DNA from: Clostridiales bacterium
GTDB taxonomy: Bacteria; Bacillota; Clostridia; Christensenellales; Aristaeellaceae
Reading direction: 5' to 3'
DNA: 64,000 nt
Assembly (NCBI GenBank): GCA_012728815.1
Contig: JAAYEI010000050.1
Location: 1 to 64,000, forward strand
Below the pieces are notes generated by a model. The model did no database searches, was not told the origin of the DNA, and worked only from the letters and a program-made list of their open reading frames with translations. The position numbers were made by a program, and so were the translations under genes. Below, piece by piece: positions 15,860-23,515 of this stretch (the first letter of the stretch is position 1; every line of letters starts with the position of its first letter).

Positions 15860-16596
15860 TCTCTGATCAGGCTGACATCCCCCGCCAGCAGGCGAAGGAC
15901 CCCCTGGTCCGTGCGCACCAGCAGCGCGCCCTGGTCATCCACATCCAGCGCGATGCCGGAACGCTCCTGTCCCTGATATTCAAAGCGCACCTGCTGCCCC
16001 AGGTTCACACAGCGCGCGCGGTAATCCACCATGTGCGCGGGCACCTGTGGCAGGGCGTCCATGATTCCGTTGATCAGGCTTGCTGCCAGCCGCTCCAGGG
16101 TGAGCGGCTGTTTGTATTCTGTCAGGCTGATGGCGCTTGCCGCCAGCTCCTGGGGGAAGGCCGCCCCGCCCAGGTTCAGGCCGATGCCGATGACCGTCTG
16201 GTGGAGCCTGCCCCCCCGGATGACACCCTCACACAGGATGCCGCCCAGTTTCCTGCCCCGCAGCATCAGGTCATTCACCCACTTGATCTGGATGGCAAGG
16301 CCACTGAGGGCTTCCAGGCTTTGGGCCGCGACCACCGCCGCCAGGGTGGTGAGCTGCCCGGGCGAGGCACCCTGGCTTTCCACCAGCAAGCTCAGGTACA
16401 GCCCACCTGAAGGCGAAAAAAAGGAGCGCCCCCGCAGACCTTTGCCCGCGCTTTGCTGCCCGGCCAGCACCGCGGTGCCAGCCGGCGCACCCTCCCGGGC
16501 AAGCGTGAGCAGGTGGGTGTTGGTGGAAGGCACCTGGTCCAGATACTGGACAGGCGCGGGGTACTTCAGCAGGGAACGCAGCAGGTTCAGGTCCAC
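15856..16596 (-). CDS. birA: Biotin-[acetyl-CoA-carboxylase] ligase (BirA, no DNA-binding domain)
   Basis: 246 residues, catalytic and C-terminal domains only. PSTNTHLL, the biotinyl-AMP loop GKGLRGRSFFSPSGGLYLS, KWVNDLML and KLGGILCE are the diagnostic stretches. The family's GRGR(R/Q)GR loop reads GKGLRGR here. It activates biotin and attaches it to the AccB lysine. Without the winged helix of E. coli BirA it cannot act as the biotin repressor. GTG start with GGAGGAGG upstream. Its end overlaps degV of the convergent operon by 4 bases. Confidence 0.95.
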   Translation of the reverse strand: MDLNLLRSLLKYPAPVQYLDQVPSTNTHLLTLAREGAPAGTAVLAGQQSAGKGLRGRSFFSPSGGLYLSLLVESQGASPGQLTTLAAVVAAQSLEALSGLAIQIKWVNDLMLRGRKLGGILCEGVIRGGRLHQTVIGIGLNLGGAAFPQELAASAISLTEYKQPLTLERLAASLINGIMDALPQVPAHMVDYRARCVNLGQQVRFEYQGQERSGIALDVDDQGALLVRTDQGVLRLLAGDVSLIRD

Positions 16597-16625
16597 CTAT
16601 CCTCCTCCAGGAGCAAATCATGCCT

Positions 16626-17213
16626 TCAGGCTGACAGCGCCTGCCGCACCCGCTCCTGCAGGGCGGGCAGCACCTGTGCCTCAAACCAGGGGTTTTTCAT
16701 CTGCCAGCGGAAGTTGAGCGGCGAGGGGTGCACCAGCGGGAAGCAGCCGGGCAGGTAGTCCTGGTAGGCGCGCACGGTCTCAGTCAGGTTGCGCTGACGA
16801 TCCTTGCCCAAATAATACCCCTGGGCGTAGGTGCCAATCAAGACCTTGAGGGTGGCCCTGGGCATCAGGGCCAACAGCCTTGGGTGCCACAGCGGGGCAA
16901 AATCCCGGCGCGGGGGCAAATCACCCGACTTGCCCCTGCCCGGATAGTAAAAATCCATGGGGATCAGGGCCACCTGGTTGACATCCCGGAACACCTCTTC
17001 CGTGATGCCCAGCCATTGCATCAGCCGCTGCCCGCTGGCATCCCCCCAGGCCAGCCCGGCCTGCTGCGCCTTGATGCCGGGCGCCTGGCCGATGATGATC
17101 ACGCGGGCCTGCTCCCCCGCCTCAAACAGGGGTTGCCAGCCCTTTTGGGCATAAACCTGGTTTGTTGGATGGCGCCTGATGTCCTCACGCACCTGGTTGA
17201 TGCTGTCAGCCAT
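16626..17213 (-). CDS. Uracil-DNA glycosylase family protein
   Basis: 195 residues. IIIGQAPGIKAQ corresponds to the water-activating motif (GQDPYH in family 1) and HPSPLNFRW to the DNA-intercalation motif. These place it in the uracil-DNA glycosylase-like superfamily, near the family found in many bacteria with GQAPG. It is probably a cytoplasmic base-excision enzyme, but activity on uracil is not assured because the Asp of GQDPYH is replaced by Ala. ATG start, overlapping the end of the DUF488 gene by 8 bases. Confidence 0.85.
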   Translation of the reverse strand: MADSINQVREDIRRHPTNQVYAQKGWQPLFEAGEQARVIIIGQAPGIKAQQAGLAWGDASGQRLMQWLGITEEVFRDVNQVALIPMDFYYPGRGKSGDLPPRRDFAPLWHPRLLALMPRATLKVLIGTYAQGYYLGKDRQRNLTETVRAYQDYLPGCFPLVHPSPLNFRWQMKNPWFEAQVLPALQERVRQALSA

Positions 17214-17742
17214 CCTGCGCCTCCGTCCCGGGGTAGGTCACCTCTTCACCCTGGACCCGGGCAAAGGAGGTAAACTGGTGGTCCGCCGACTTGCCAGGGC
17301 CCAGGATATCCACCACCCGCACGCCGCGGGCCAGCAGCGCGTCCCCCACCAGGGAGCGGTGGCAGCGCCAGGGCACTGCCTCCGCGCACATGATGGCGGT
17401 GGGGGCGGCCTGGGCCAGGTGAATCAGCTCCTCCAGGCCCTGGAAAAAGCCCGGTGTCTGCATATAATCGGCGTAATTGCGGAAGGAGGCGTTGCGCCAG
17501 GCGGAGTTGAGCCCGCTGTCCGTCCTGGGCCGCAGCCCACCCAGCGCCTTGAGGTGCACATAGGCAATGCCCGCGTCCTTCAGCGAGGCTGCCAGCGCAT
17601 CCTGCTCATATTGGGGGTTGTGCCGGGAGCGCGGGATGGAGCGGATGTCAACCAGGGTGCTGATGTCAAACGCCTGAAGCAGCGCCACAAAGTCATCAAT
17701 GGGCCTGGTGGAGTGCCCGATGGTATAGATGGTGAACACCAA
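17206..17742 (-). CDS. DUF488 family protein
   Basis: 178 residues. The start YTIGHSTRPIDDFVALLQ, the segment LVDIRSIPRSRHNPQY and the cysteine-containing MCAEAVPWRCHRSLV are the hallmarks of DUF488. No catalytic role is established for this family as far as I know. The conserved Cys and Arg residues could form an active site. The start is TTG 17742 or GTG 17739 with GGAAGAAGG upstream. It sits with the UDG-like gene in the bioY-birA unit. Confidence 0.88.
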   Translation of the reverse strand: MVFTIYTIGHSTRPIDDFVALLQAFDISTLVDIRSIPRSRHNPQYEQDALAASLKDAGIAYVHLKALGGLRPRTDSGLNSAWRNASFRNYADYMQTPGFFQGLEELIHLAQAAPTAIMCAEAVPWRCHRSLVGDALLARGVRVVDILGPGKSADHQFTSFARVQGEEVTYPGTEAQDG

Positions 17743-17831
17743 ACCGCCTTCTTCCTGCCATGTTCATCGCCCCAAAAATGGGGGCTATATGCAGATTATC
17801 TACCCGGCAGGCAATGAAGGAAACAAACGGC

Positions 17832-18386
17832 TCAGCCGGCCAGGCCGCTCAGGCGCGGGGCCAGCAGCGCCGCCAGCGCGCACTTGACCAAGTCCCCGGG
17901 GATAAAGGGGTACACCGCCAGAGGCAGCACCTGGGGGATGGTGCGCCCGGTGAGCAGGGCCAGCCACAGGGTGCCGGGCACATAGCAGGCCAGCAGCGCC
18001 AGCAGGCACAGCAGGAAGCGCTTGACCAGGCTGTCGGCGCGGTGGGCCAGCAGCGCGATGACCGCGGTGGCCAGGAAATAGCCCAGCAGGTAGCCGCCGG
18101 TGGGCCCAAACAGGGCGGTGGGCCCTCCGCGCAGGCCCGAAAACACCGGCAGGCCCAGGGCGCCCATGAACAGGTAGGCGCCAATCGCGATCAGCGCCCA
18201 GCGCCTGGGCAGGATGAAGCCGGTGAGGTAGACAGCCAGCAGCGCCAGGTTGATAGGCACCAAGGGCATGGGGATGGCCAGCTGTGAGAACACGGCAATC
18301 AGCGCCATCATCAGGGCCGCCAGCAGCATGTGCCTGGTGTTGCCGCGGCTGTCCCAGGCCCGGTAGGAGGTGGTGTGTGCGTTCAA
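17832..18386 (-). CDS. bioY: Biotin transporter BioY (ECF S component)
   Basis: 184 residues, six hydrophobic segments. SQLAIPMPLVPINLALLAVYLTGFILPRRWA and the GLPVFSGLRGGPTALFGPTGGYLLGY loop are characteristic of BioY. It binds biotin at the membrane and works alone or with an ECF energizing module (not in this window). The TTG start has AAGGCGAGG upstream. It is first gene of the minus-strand unit that ends with birA, so uptake and attachment of biotin are co-transcribed next to the acc genes. Confidence 0.93.
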   Translation of the reverse strand: MNAHTTSYRAWDSRGNTRHMLLAALMMALIAVFSQLAIPMPLVPINLALLAVYLTGFILPRRWALIAIGAYLFMGALGLPVFSGLRGGPTALFGPTGGYLLGYFLATAVIALLAHRADSLVKRFLLCLLALLACYVPGTLWLALLTGRTIPQVLPLAVYPFIPGDLVKCALAALLAPRLSGLAG

Positions 18387-18419
18387 GGTCTGTCCTCGCC
18401 TTCTGTGTCAATGGCACCG

Positions 18420-18448
18420 ATGGTAGCACGATGCGCAGACAGGGTCAA
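18420..18448 (-). promoter_or_regulatory. Promoter of bioY-DUF488-UDG-birA
   Basis: On the minus strand, -35 TTGACC (18443-18448), 17-base spacer, -10 TACCAT (18420-18425), about 34 bases before the bioY start. Confidence 0.65.
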
Positions 18449-18450
18449 CA

Positions 18451-18486
18451 AAGCAAAACCGCCCGGGAGCCTGCGCGCCCGGGCGG
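18451..18486 (-). terminator. Terminator of the sugar operon
   Basis: On the minus strand CCGCCCGGG and CCCGGGCGG form a 9-bp stem followed by TTTTGCTT. It lies 37 bases after the last gene of the 12-kb sugar operon and just before the bioY promoter. Confidence 0.85.
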
Positions 18487-18522
18487 CTGAAATCACCGGA
18501 GGTTGTCCGGTTGCATGGGCGC

Positions 18523-19791
18523 TCAGCCCAGTTCCAGGTCCTCCAGCCCCAGCTGCTCAAAATAGGCGGGCAGCTCCTGCGCGGACTGGATGCGCGGGTA
18601 ATCCGCCAGCTGGCGCAGGGAGGATTCCACATGCTGCCCTTCCAGGTGCACCTCGCGGTTGTTCTCGTAGACCACCTTGCCCCACTGCTGGCGCTCGGGC
18701 CCGCGGTATTGCAGGTTGTCATCGTCCGTCTCATGGCGGAAAAACTTGCCCTCGCCGGAGAGCAGCATCAGGTTCTCGCGGATGAAGGTGGCATCAATGT
18801 GGCCACGCACCAGGTCACGCCCGTCGGAATTGTAGAGCAGGTTGCGGTAGAACTGGCCACCTTCAGCCAGGGATTGGCTGCCGCAATCATACAGATAGAG
18901 GGCGGATTTGTGATAGGCGCTGCCATCGTTGAAGGAGGTGCTGTAGCGGATGGTGTTGCCGGACAGCTCGGCTGCGTTGACATACTGGCAGAACATGTAG
19001 CCCGCGCCGGCGTTGTCGTAGGAATAGCAGTACTCAATCAGGCAGTCGCGTGTGCCGCCGTCAAAGTCAAAGCCGCCGCCATCGGTCTTGGACCACTGGG
19101 TGCGGTTGTCATGGGAGAGGCAGTAACGGAAGACCGCGCGATGGGTATTGGCGCACCAGATGCCCACCGGGCCGTTGAAGCGGCTGTTGTTCATGTCCCA
19201 GCCGTTGTAGGAGGCATCGCAGTACTCCACCAGGGCATCCTGGGTGTAGTACAGCACGATGCCGTTGCCGGAATGGTTGGCGGTCACCTGGGGATCGCCC
19301 GGGTTGTTGACGGCGCTGCAGTGGGTGATGGTGACATCCTGGGACCAGCCGCCCTGCTCGCCCTGGGTGACGTGGATGCCGGCATAACCGTTGTCATGGG
19401 CCTTGAGGCGTTCAAAGCGCAGCTGGCTGACCCCCCTGGCCTCAAAACCGCCGCGCTGGAAGCCGCTGGCCGTGCAGTCCTGCACAGTGATGCCACGGCC
19501 GCCCAGCACCAGCAGGCCTACACCCTGGCGGTTGTGGTACTTGCGCCCGGCCCCAACAAAGCGCAGGTTGCTGACGGTGATGTCCTCACAGCCTTCCAGC
19601 ACCAGGCCGTGGCCTTCTCCCCCCTGGATCAGGGCGCCTTCCGCAGGCGCGGTGATGTCAAGGCCGCGCACCTCCTCCAGGCGAAAGCCCGGGTAGACGC
19701 CGCCGGCCTCAAGCTGCAGGGTATCCCCCGGCTTGAAGGCGCGCTGGCTGATGAATTGTTCAAAGGCTTCCGGTTTGATCTGGTGTATCAT
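18523..19791 (-). CDS. Right-handed parallel beta-helix repeat protein (pectate-lyase-like fold)
   Basis: 422 residues of repeated beta-helix coils with short Asn/Gly/Asp-rich turns (VSNLRFVG, VQDCTASGFQRGG, LVEYCDASYNG, LIEYCYSYDNAG). There is no signal peptide, so it acts in the cytoplasm. This is unlike secreted pectate lyases. It probably acts on an imported uronate-containing or otherwise complex oligosaccharide. A lyase, hydrolase or epimerase role cannot be separated by sequence. ATG 19791 is preceded by AAAGGAG. ATG 19806 overlapping the GH2 stop is a weaker alternative. Last gene of the operon. Confidence 0.8.
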   Translation of the reverse strand: MIHQIKPEAFEQFISQRAFKPGDTLQLEAGGVYPGFRLEEVRGLDITAPAEGALIQGGEGHGLVLEGCEDITVSNLRFVGAGRKYHNRQGVGLLVLGGRGITVQDCTASGFQRGGFEARGVSQLRFERLKAHDNGYAGIHVTQGEQGGWSQDVTITHCSAVNNPGDPQVTANHSGNGIVLYYTQDALVEYCDASYNGWDMNNSRFNGPVGIWCANTHRAVFRYCLSHDNRTQWSKTDGGGFDFDGGTRDCLIEYCYSYDNAGAGYMFCQYVNAAELSGNTIRYSTSFNDGSAYHKSALYLYDCGSQSLAEGGQFYRNLLYNSDGRDLVRGHIDATFIRENLMLLSGEGKFFRHETDDDNLQYRGPERQQWGKVVYENNREVHLEGQHVESSLRQLADYPRIQSAQELPAYFEQLGLEDLELG

Positions 19792-19802
19792 GTGAGCTCC
19801 TT

Positions 19803-22130
19803 TCATTGCACCTTGAGGGTCAGTTGTTGCGCGGCCAGGCCCTGGGCGCTCACGGTGAGCACCAATTCGCCAGCATCCTGCCCCGCGCGCAGGATGGCCA
19901 GCGCGCGGCCCATAAAGGTGTTGCGGTAAGGCAGGCCATAGACCTCGTCGCTTTGTGGGTTGCCGCTGCCCAGGGCGGCCAGGCTGCCCGCGCCGGAGAC
20001 AGCGCACTGCACCAGCAGGTCAGCATCGGGCACCAGCCTGCCTTCCTGGTCCAGCACCTCAATGCTGACATAGGCCAGGTCCAGGCCATCCGCCCGGAGA
20101 ACCGCCCGGTCCGCCATCAGGCGGATGGACGCAGGCGGGCCCGCGGTTTCCAGCCGGGAGCGGGTGTAGGGCTGCCCCGCGCGGTAGGCCACGGCCTCCA
20201 GCACGCCGGGCTGGTAGGTGAGGTCGGCGCGGGCCCTGAGCTTGTCCACCGCTACCCGGGCCGCATGGACGCCATTGATGAGGAACTCCACCTCCTCCGC
20301 GTCCGCGTAGGCTTCCACGGTGATGGGCTTGCCCACCCATTCCTCTTCATAGTTCCAGGTGGGGTTCACATCCAGCCATTCCCAGCCATAGCCGCCCCAG
20401 GCCTGGCCCTGGAAGCGGGGATGAAGGGTGAAGATGCTCAGGCCATCCTTCCTGCCCCACATGATTTCCCGATAGTAGGACTGGGGACGGCGGAAGCCGC
20501 AGATGTCAAAATCCCCGCACCAGGCCTGGTGCCAGGGGTGGGGCGCGCCAAAATTCTTGTCCGTGTCCTGGGGGCGCATCACGCGCCCGATGCCGGCTTC
20601 CCCCAGATAATCCCAGCAGGTCCAGATGAAATCCCCTGCCACGTTGGGGTTGTCCAGCGTGGCCTGCCAGGTTTCCCAGGTGCAGGAGGCCAGGGTTTCC
20701 GTGCCCATGATGACCCGGTTGGGGAAGTGTTCTCTGTCATGGGCGTAGCGGGTCCAGAGGTAGTTGTAGCCGGCGAAGTCCAGCTCATTGATGAAGGGCT
20801 GGCTGTGCTCACCAAAGTAGTCCGCCTTCATGAGGGTGCGGGCTTTGCGCACAAAGCCATCGCCAATGGTGGGCAGGAAGGGGGCGTACTCCTTCGGGTC
20901 GTTGAAGCCATTGAGGGCGGAGTTGATGGGGCGGGTGGGGTCCAGGGAACGCACCAGCTGCGCCTGTTTGCGCGCCCAGGCCGGGCCGTCCCCATGGCCA
21001 TCGCGCTCGGGGATTTCATTGCCGATGGAGTAGGAGAAGACGCAGGGATGGTTGCGGGCGGACAGCACCATGGCGGTGGTGTCCCGCTGCCACCAGTCAT
21101 GGAAATAGAGGTGGTAGTCCAGCGGCACCTTGCCCTCCGCCCAGGCGTCAAAGGACTCAGTCATCATCAGCATGCCCAGCCTGTCACAGGCGTCAAGCAG
21201 TGCCTGGGAAGGCGGGTTGTGGCTTGAGCGCAGCGCGTTGTAGCCCACCTCTTTCAGCAGGCGCACCCGGCGCTCCTCCGCCGCGGGGAAGCTGGCCGCG
21301 CCCAGCGGCCCGTTGTCATGGTGCAGGCAGCCGCCCTTGAGCTTCATCGCCTTGCCGTTGAGGCGGAAGCCCTCTTTGGCATCCAGCTCAATCTGGCGCA
21401 CGCCCAGGGGCTGGGTGTGCACATCCCCAGAGGGCAGCGACAGCTCCAGCGTGTACAGGTAGGGGTCATCCACATCCCACAGGCGGGGCTTTTGCAGCAG
21501 CAGCTCAAACAGGTCCTGGCCATCAGGCTGGTTCAGCCCCAGGACCTCCTGGCCCCTGTCATCCAGCAAGCGCAGCCTGGCGCCCCCATGCCCCCCATCC
21601 AGGCGCACGTTGACCTGTGCCTGGTCCTGATTGGCGCGCACTGTCCAGGCGAAGACCTGCCAGGGCAGGATGTGCTCCTTAGGTCCTGACAGCAGGTTGA
21701 CCTCACGGAAGATCCCGCCGCCGGAATACCACCGGGTGGCCGGCTGGCGGGCCTGGGTGATGATGGTGAGGGTGTGCTCAGCATCCGCCTTCACCCGCCC
21801 GCTCAGGTCCACCAGGAAGGGGGTGTAGCCGTAGGGGTGCATGGCCAGCTGGTCGCGGTCCAGGTAGACCTCGGCGTTCATGTAGACGCCGTCAATCATC
21901 AGGTAGACCGCTCCCCCGGCCTGGTCCGCTGTCAGGGTGAGGGTTTTGGTGTACACGCCGCGGCCTGCGTCAAAATATCCATTGCCGCTGCGGCCGGGGC
22001 TGTCCGCGCGGCGAGGCAGGCCCACGATGTAGTCATGGGGCAGATCCACCGGCACAACAGGGCTTTGAACGACCCGTTCAGGTTCGCCAAAGGTGAAGCT
22101 CCAGCCGTGGTTCAAGGGCAGTTTCTTCAT
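19803..22130 (-). CDS. Glycoside hydrolase family 2 protein (beta-galactosidase/beta-glycosidase type)
   Basis: 775 residues. N-terminal jelly-roll sugar-binding domain (NHGWSFTFGE, DLPHDY), immunoglobulin-like domain, then the TIM barrel from about residue 250: LRSSHNPPS, the acid/base Glu372 in SIGNEIPE and the nucleophile Glu478 in MGTETLA. C-terminal beta-sandwich domains follow (from about 560), as in the GH2 group with a DUF4982-type domain. It lacks a signal peptide, so it cleaves terminal beta-linked sugars in the cytoplasm. It lies 4 bases after the GH-A glycosidase gene. The exact sugar is unknown. Confidence 0.92.
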   Translation of the reverse strand: MKKLPLNHGWSFTFGEPERVVQSPVVPVDLPHDYIVGLPRRADSPGRSGNGYFDAGRGVYTKTLTLTADQAGGAVYLMIDGVYMNAEVYLDRDQLAMHPYGYTPFLVDLSGRVKADAEHTLTIITQARQPATRWYSGGGIFREVNLLSGPKEHILPWQVFAWTVRANQDQAQVNVRLDGGHGGARLRLLDDRGQEVLGLNQPDGQDLFELLLQKPRLWDVDDPYLYTLELSLPSGDVHTQPLGVRQIELDAKEGFRLNGKAMKLKGGCLHHDNGPLGAASFPAAEERRVRLLKEVGYNALRSSHNPPSQALLDACDRLGMLMMTESFDAWAEGKVPLDYHLYFHDWWQRDTTAMVLSARNHPCVFSYSIGNEIPERDGHGDGPAWARKQAQLVRSLDPTRPINSALNGFNDPKEYAPFLPTIGDGFVRKARTLMKADYFGEHSQPFINELDFAGYNYLWTRYAHDREHFPNRVIMGTETLASCTWETWQATLDNPNVAGDFIWTCWDYLGEAGIGRVMRPQDTDKNFGAPHPWHQAWCGDFDICGFRRPQSYYREIMWGRKDGLSIFTLHPRFQGQAWGGYGWEWLDVNPTWNYEEEWVGKPITVEAYADAEEVEFLINGVHAARVAVDKLRARADLTYQPGVLEAVAYRAGQPYTRSRLETAGPPASIRLMADRAVLRADGLDLAYVSIEVLDQEGRLVPDADLLVQCAVSGAGSLAALGSGNPQSDEVYGLPYRNTFMGRALAILRAGQDAGELVLTVSAQGLAAQQLTLKVQ

Positions 22131-23435
22131 TTATTTTCTCCTGTACTCATAAATCGTCAGGCTGCAGGCCGCCAGTGTCCCCCTTTGGTCATCCGGCAGC
22201 CTGGACAGGGCCGGGTGCAGGTCATCCGGCCCGGAGCCGGTATAGACCCAGGCCGCTTCCAGATCAAACTGCCCGCCCTCCAGGCTGATTGGCGGGCATG
22301 GAACGGCTGACAAGCCCTTGTTGACCACAAAAAGGTTGAGCGCCGCACCGTCCTTGCCCGCTGAGACAAAAGCCATCAGGCCCGGAAGCGCCTCACAGGC
22401 CAGCATGCTGTCCTTCAAGAAACGGCTCAGCAGCATGATGGGCTGGCTGGAGGGCAGCAGCTGGTTCCGGCTTCCCAGGCCATACCAGATGCGGCGGCTG
22501 TCCTCCTGCTGGTCCATCCAGCGGGTGTTCCACAGCAGCCCGTAGGCCACCTCCGGCAACTCCAGCATTTGGGCAAAGATGCAGAAGGTGACCAGGGCAT
22601 GGCCCAGGTTGTTGTCATCCGCCCAGTGCGGGCGATTAAACAGGTCAGCGTAGTCCTTGGAGTTGAGCTCCGCGATGATGAGCTGAACCTGATCCCTGCG
22701 CCCGGGCAGCAGCTTGTGCAGGTGGCCGATGGCAGCCCGCGCGCCTGCGACCAGGTCGACCTTGTCATGCTTCACAAAATAATCATAGCTGCCCCAGTCC
22801 ATGCAGGAATACTGGCTGACCACCAGGCAGTCGATGTCCTGTTCCACCAGGGGCAAAAAGGCCTGCCACCAGTCATCCCGCTGGCCGCTGACACAGATTT
22901 TGATGCCGGGGTCCAGCGCCTTCATGGCGCGGGAAAAACGCCGGATGACGCGCGCCATCTCCTGCGGGGTGGCGGTCTGGTTGTGCCAGTTCTCGTTGCC
23001 AATCTCCCAGAATACCACCCCATAGCCCTTGTCCAGGTTGGCGTGGCGCAGCATGCCCAGGGCGTTTGCCAGGTAGGCGTCCTCGCTGACGCCGGTGCGC
23101 TCCTGGCTGTCGTAGGCCACCACCACATGGGGCTGGGCCCCGGTCTGACGGCACAGGGCGATGAAATCGTCCAGGTCCATCAGGGTATGGCCGCGGGCGT
23201 ATCCCTCGTACTTCTCCAAGGGATGGGGCTTGCCATGCTCAAACAGCACCCAGTCGGATTTCTCCCCGCCGGGGTAGCGCAGGTGGCCAGCCCCCATCTC
23301 CAGCACCGCCTCGGCCAGGGGCCGCGCCTGCGGGCGGTTGCTGTCGTGATCCCGCAAATAGTTGATGTTGATGCCAAAGGGGCGGCCAGAAAACTGAGAG
23401 AGAACCTGATCTGTCTGCACGCGGATTGCGCTCAT
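22131..23435 (-). CDS. Clan GH-A glycoside hydrolase (GH51/alpha-L-arabinofuranosidase-like)
   Basis: 434 residues. YPGG near residue 54, acid/base Glu148 in WEIGNENW and nucleophile Glu256 in IIAELNSK give the GH-A double-glutamate layout, closest in style to GH51 and related families. The end (from about 340) is a beta-sandwich. There is no signal peptide. ATG 23435 has GGAGGAAGG upstream and is preferred to a TTG 33 bases earlier. It precedes the GH2 gene in the operon and probably trims the same imported oligosaccharide. Family number is uncertain. Confidence 0.75.
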   Translation of the reverse strand: MSAIRVQTDQVLSQFSGRPFGININYLRDHDSNRPQARPLAEAVLEMGAGHLRYPGGEKSDWVLFEHGKPHPLEKYEGYARGHTLMDLDDFIALCRQTGAQPHVVVAYDSQERTGVSEDAYLANALGMLRHANLDKGYGVVFWEIGNENWHNQTATPQEMARVIRRFSRAMKALDPGIKICVSGQRDDWWQAFLPLVEQDIDCLVVSQYSCMDWGSYDYFVKHDKVDLVAGARAAIGHLHKLLPGRRDQVQLIIAELNSKDYADLFNRPHWADDNNLGHALVTFCIFAQMLELPEVAYGLLWNTRWMDQQEDSRRIWYGLGSRNQLLPSSQPIMLLSRFLKDSMLACEALPGLMAFVSAGKDGAALNLFVVNKGLSAVPCPPISLEGGQFDLEAAWVYTGSGPDDLHPALSRLPDDQRGTLAACSLTIYEYRRK

Positions 23436-23480
23436 GCCTTCCTCCAAAAATTCGTCTGCCGCTGTCAATACATGAACACC

Positions 23481-23506
23481 GCGGGGGGCGGCATGCCGCC
23501 CCCCGC
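23481..23506 (-). terminator. Perfect GC palindrome after the third solute-binding gene
   Basis: A 26-base exact palindrome centred on GGCGGCATGCCGCC, 10 bases after the stop codon. No U-tract follows on the minus strand, so it more likely stabilises the 3' end of the binding-protein message or causes partial termination before the glycosidase genes. The same core recurs at 25327-25346 and 27176-27195. Confidence 0.6.
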
Positions 23507-23515
23507 GGGGGTGGT

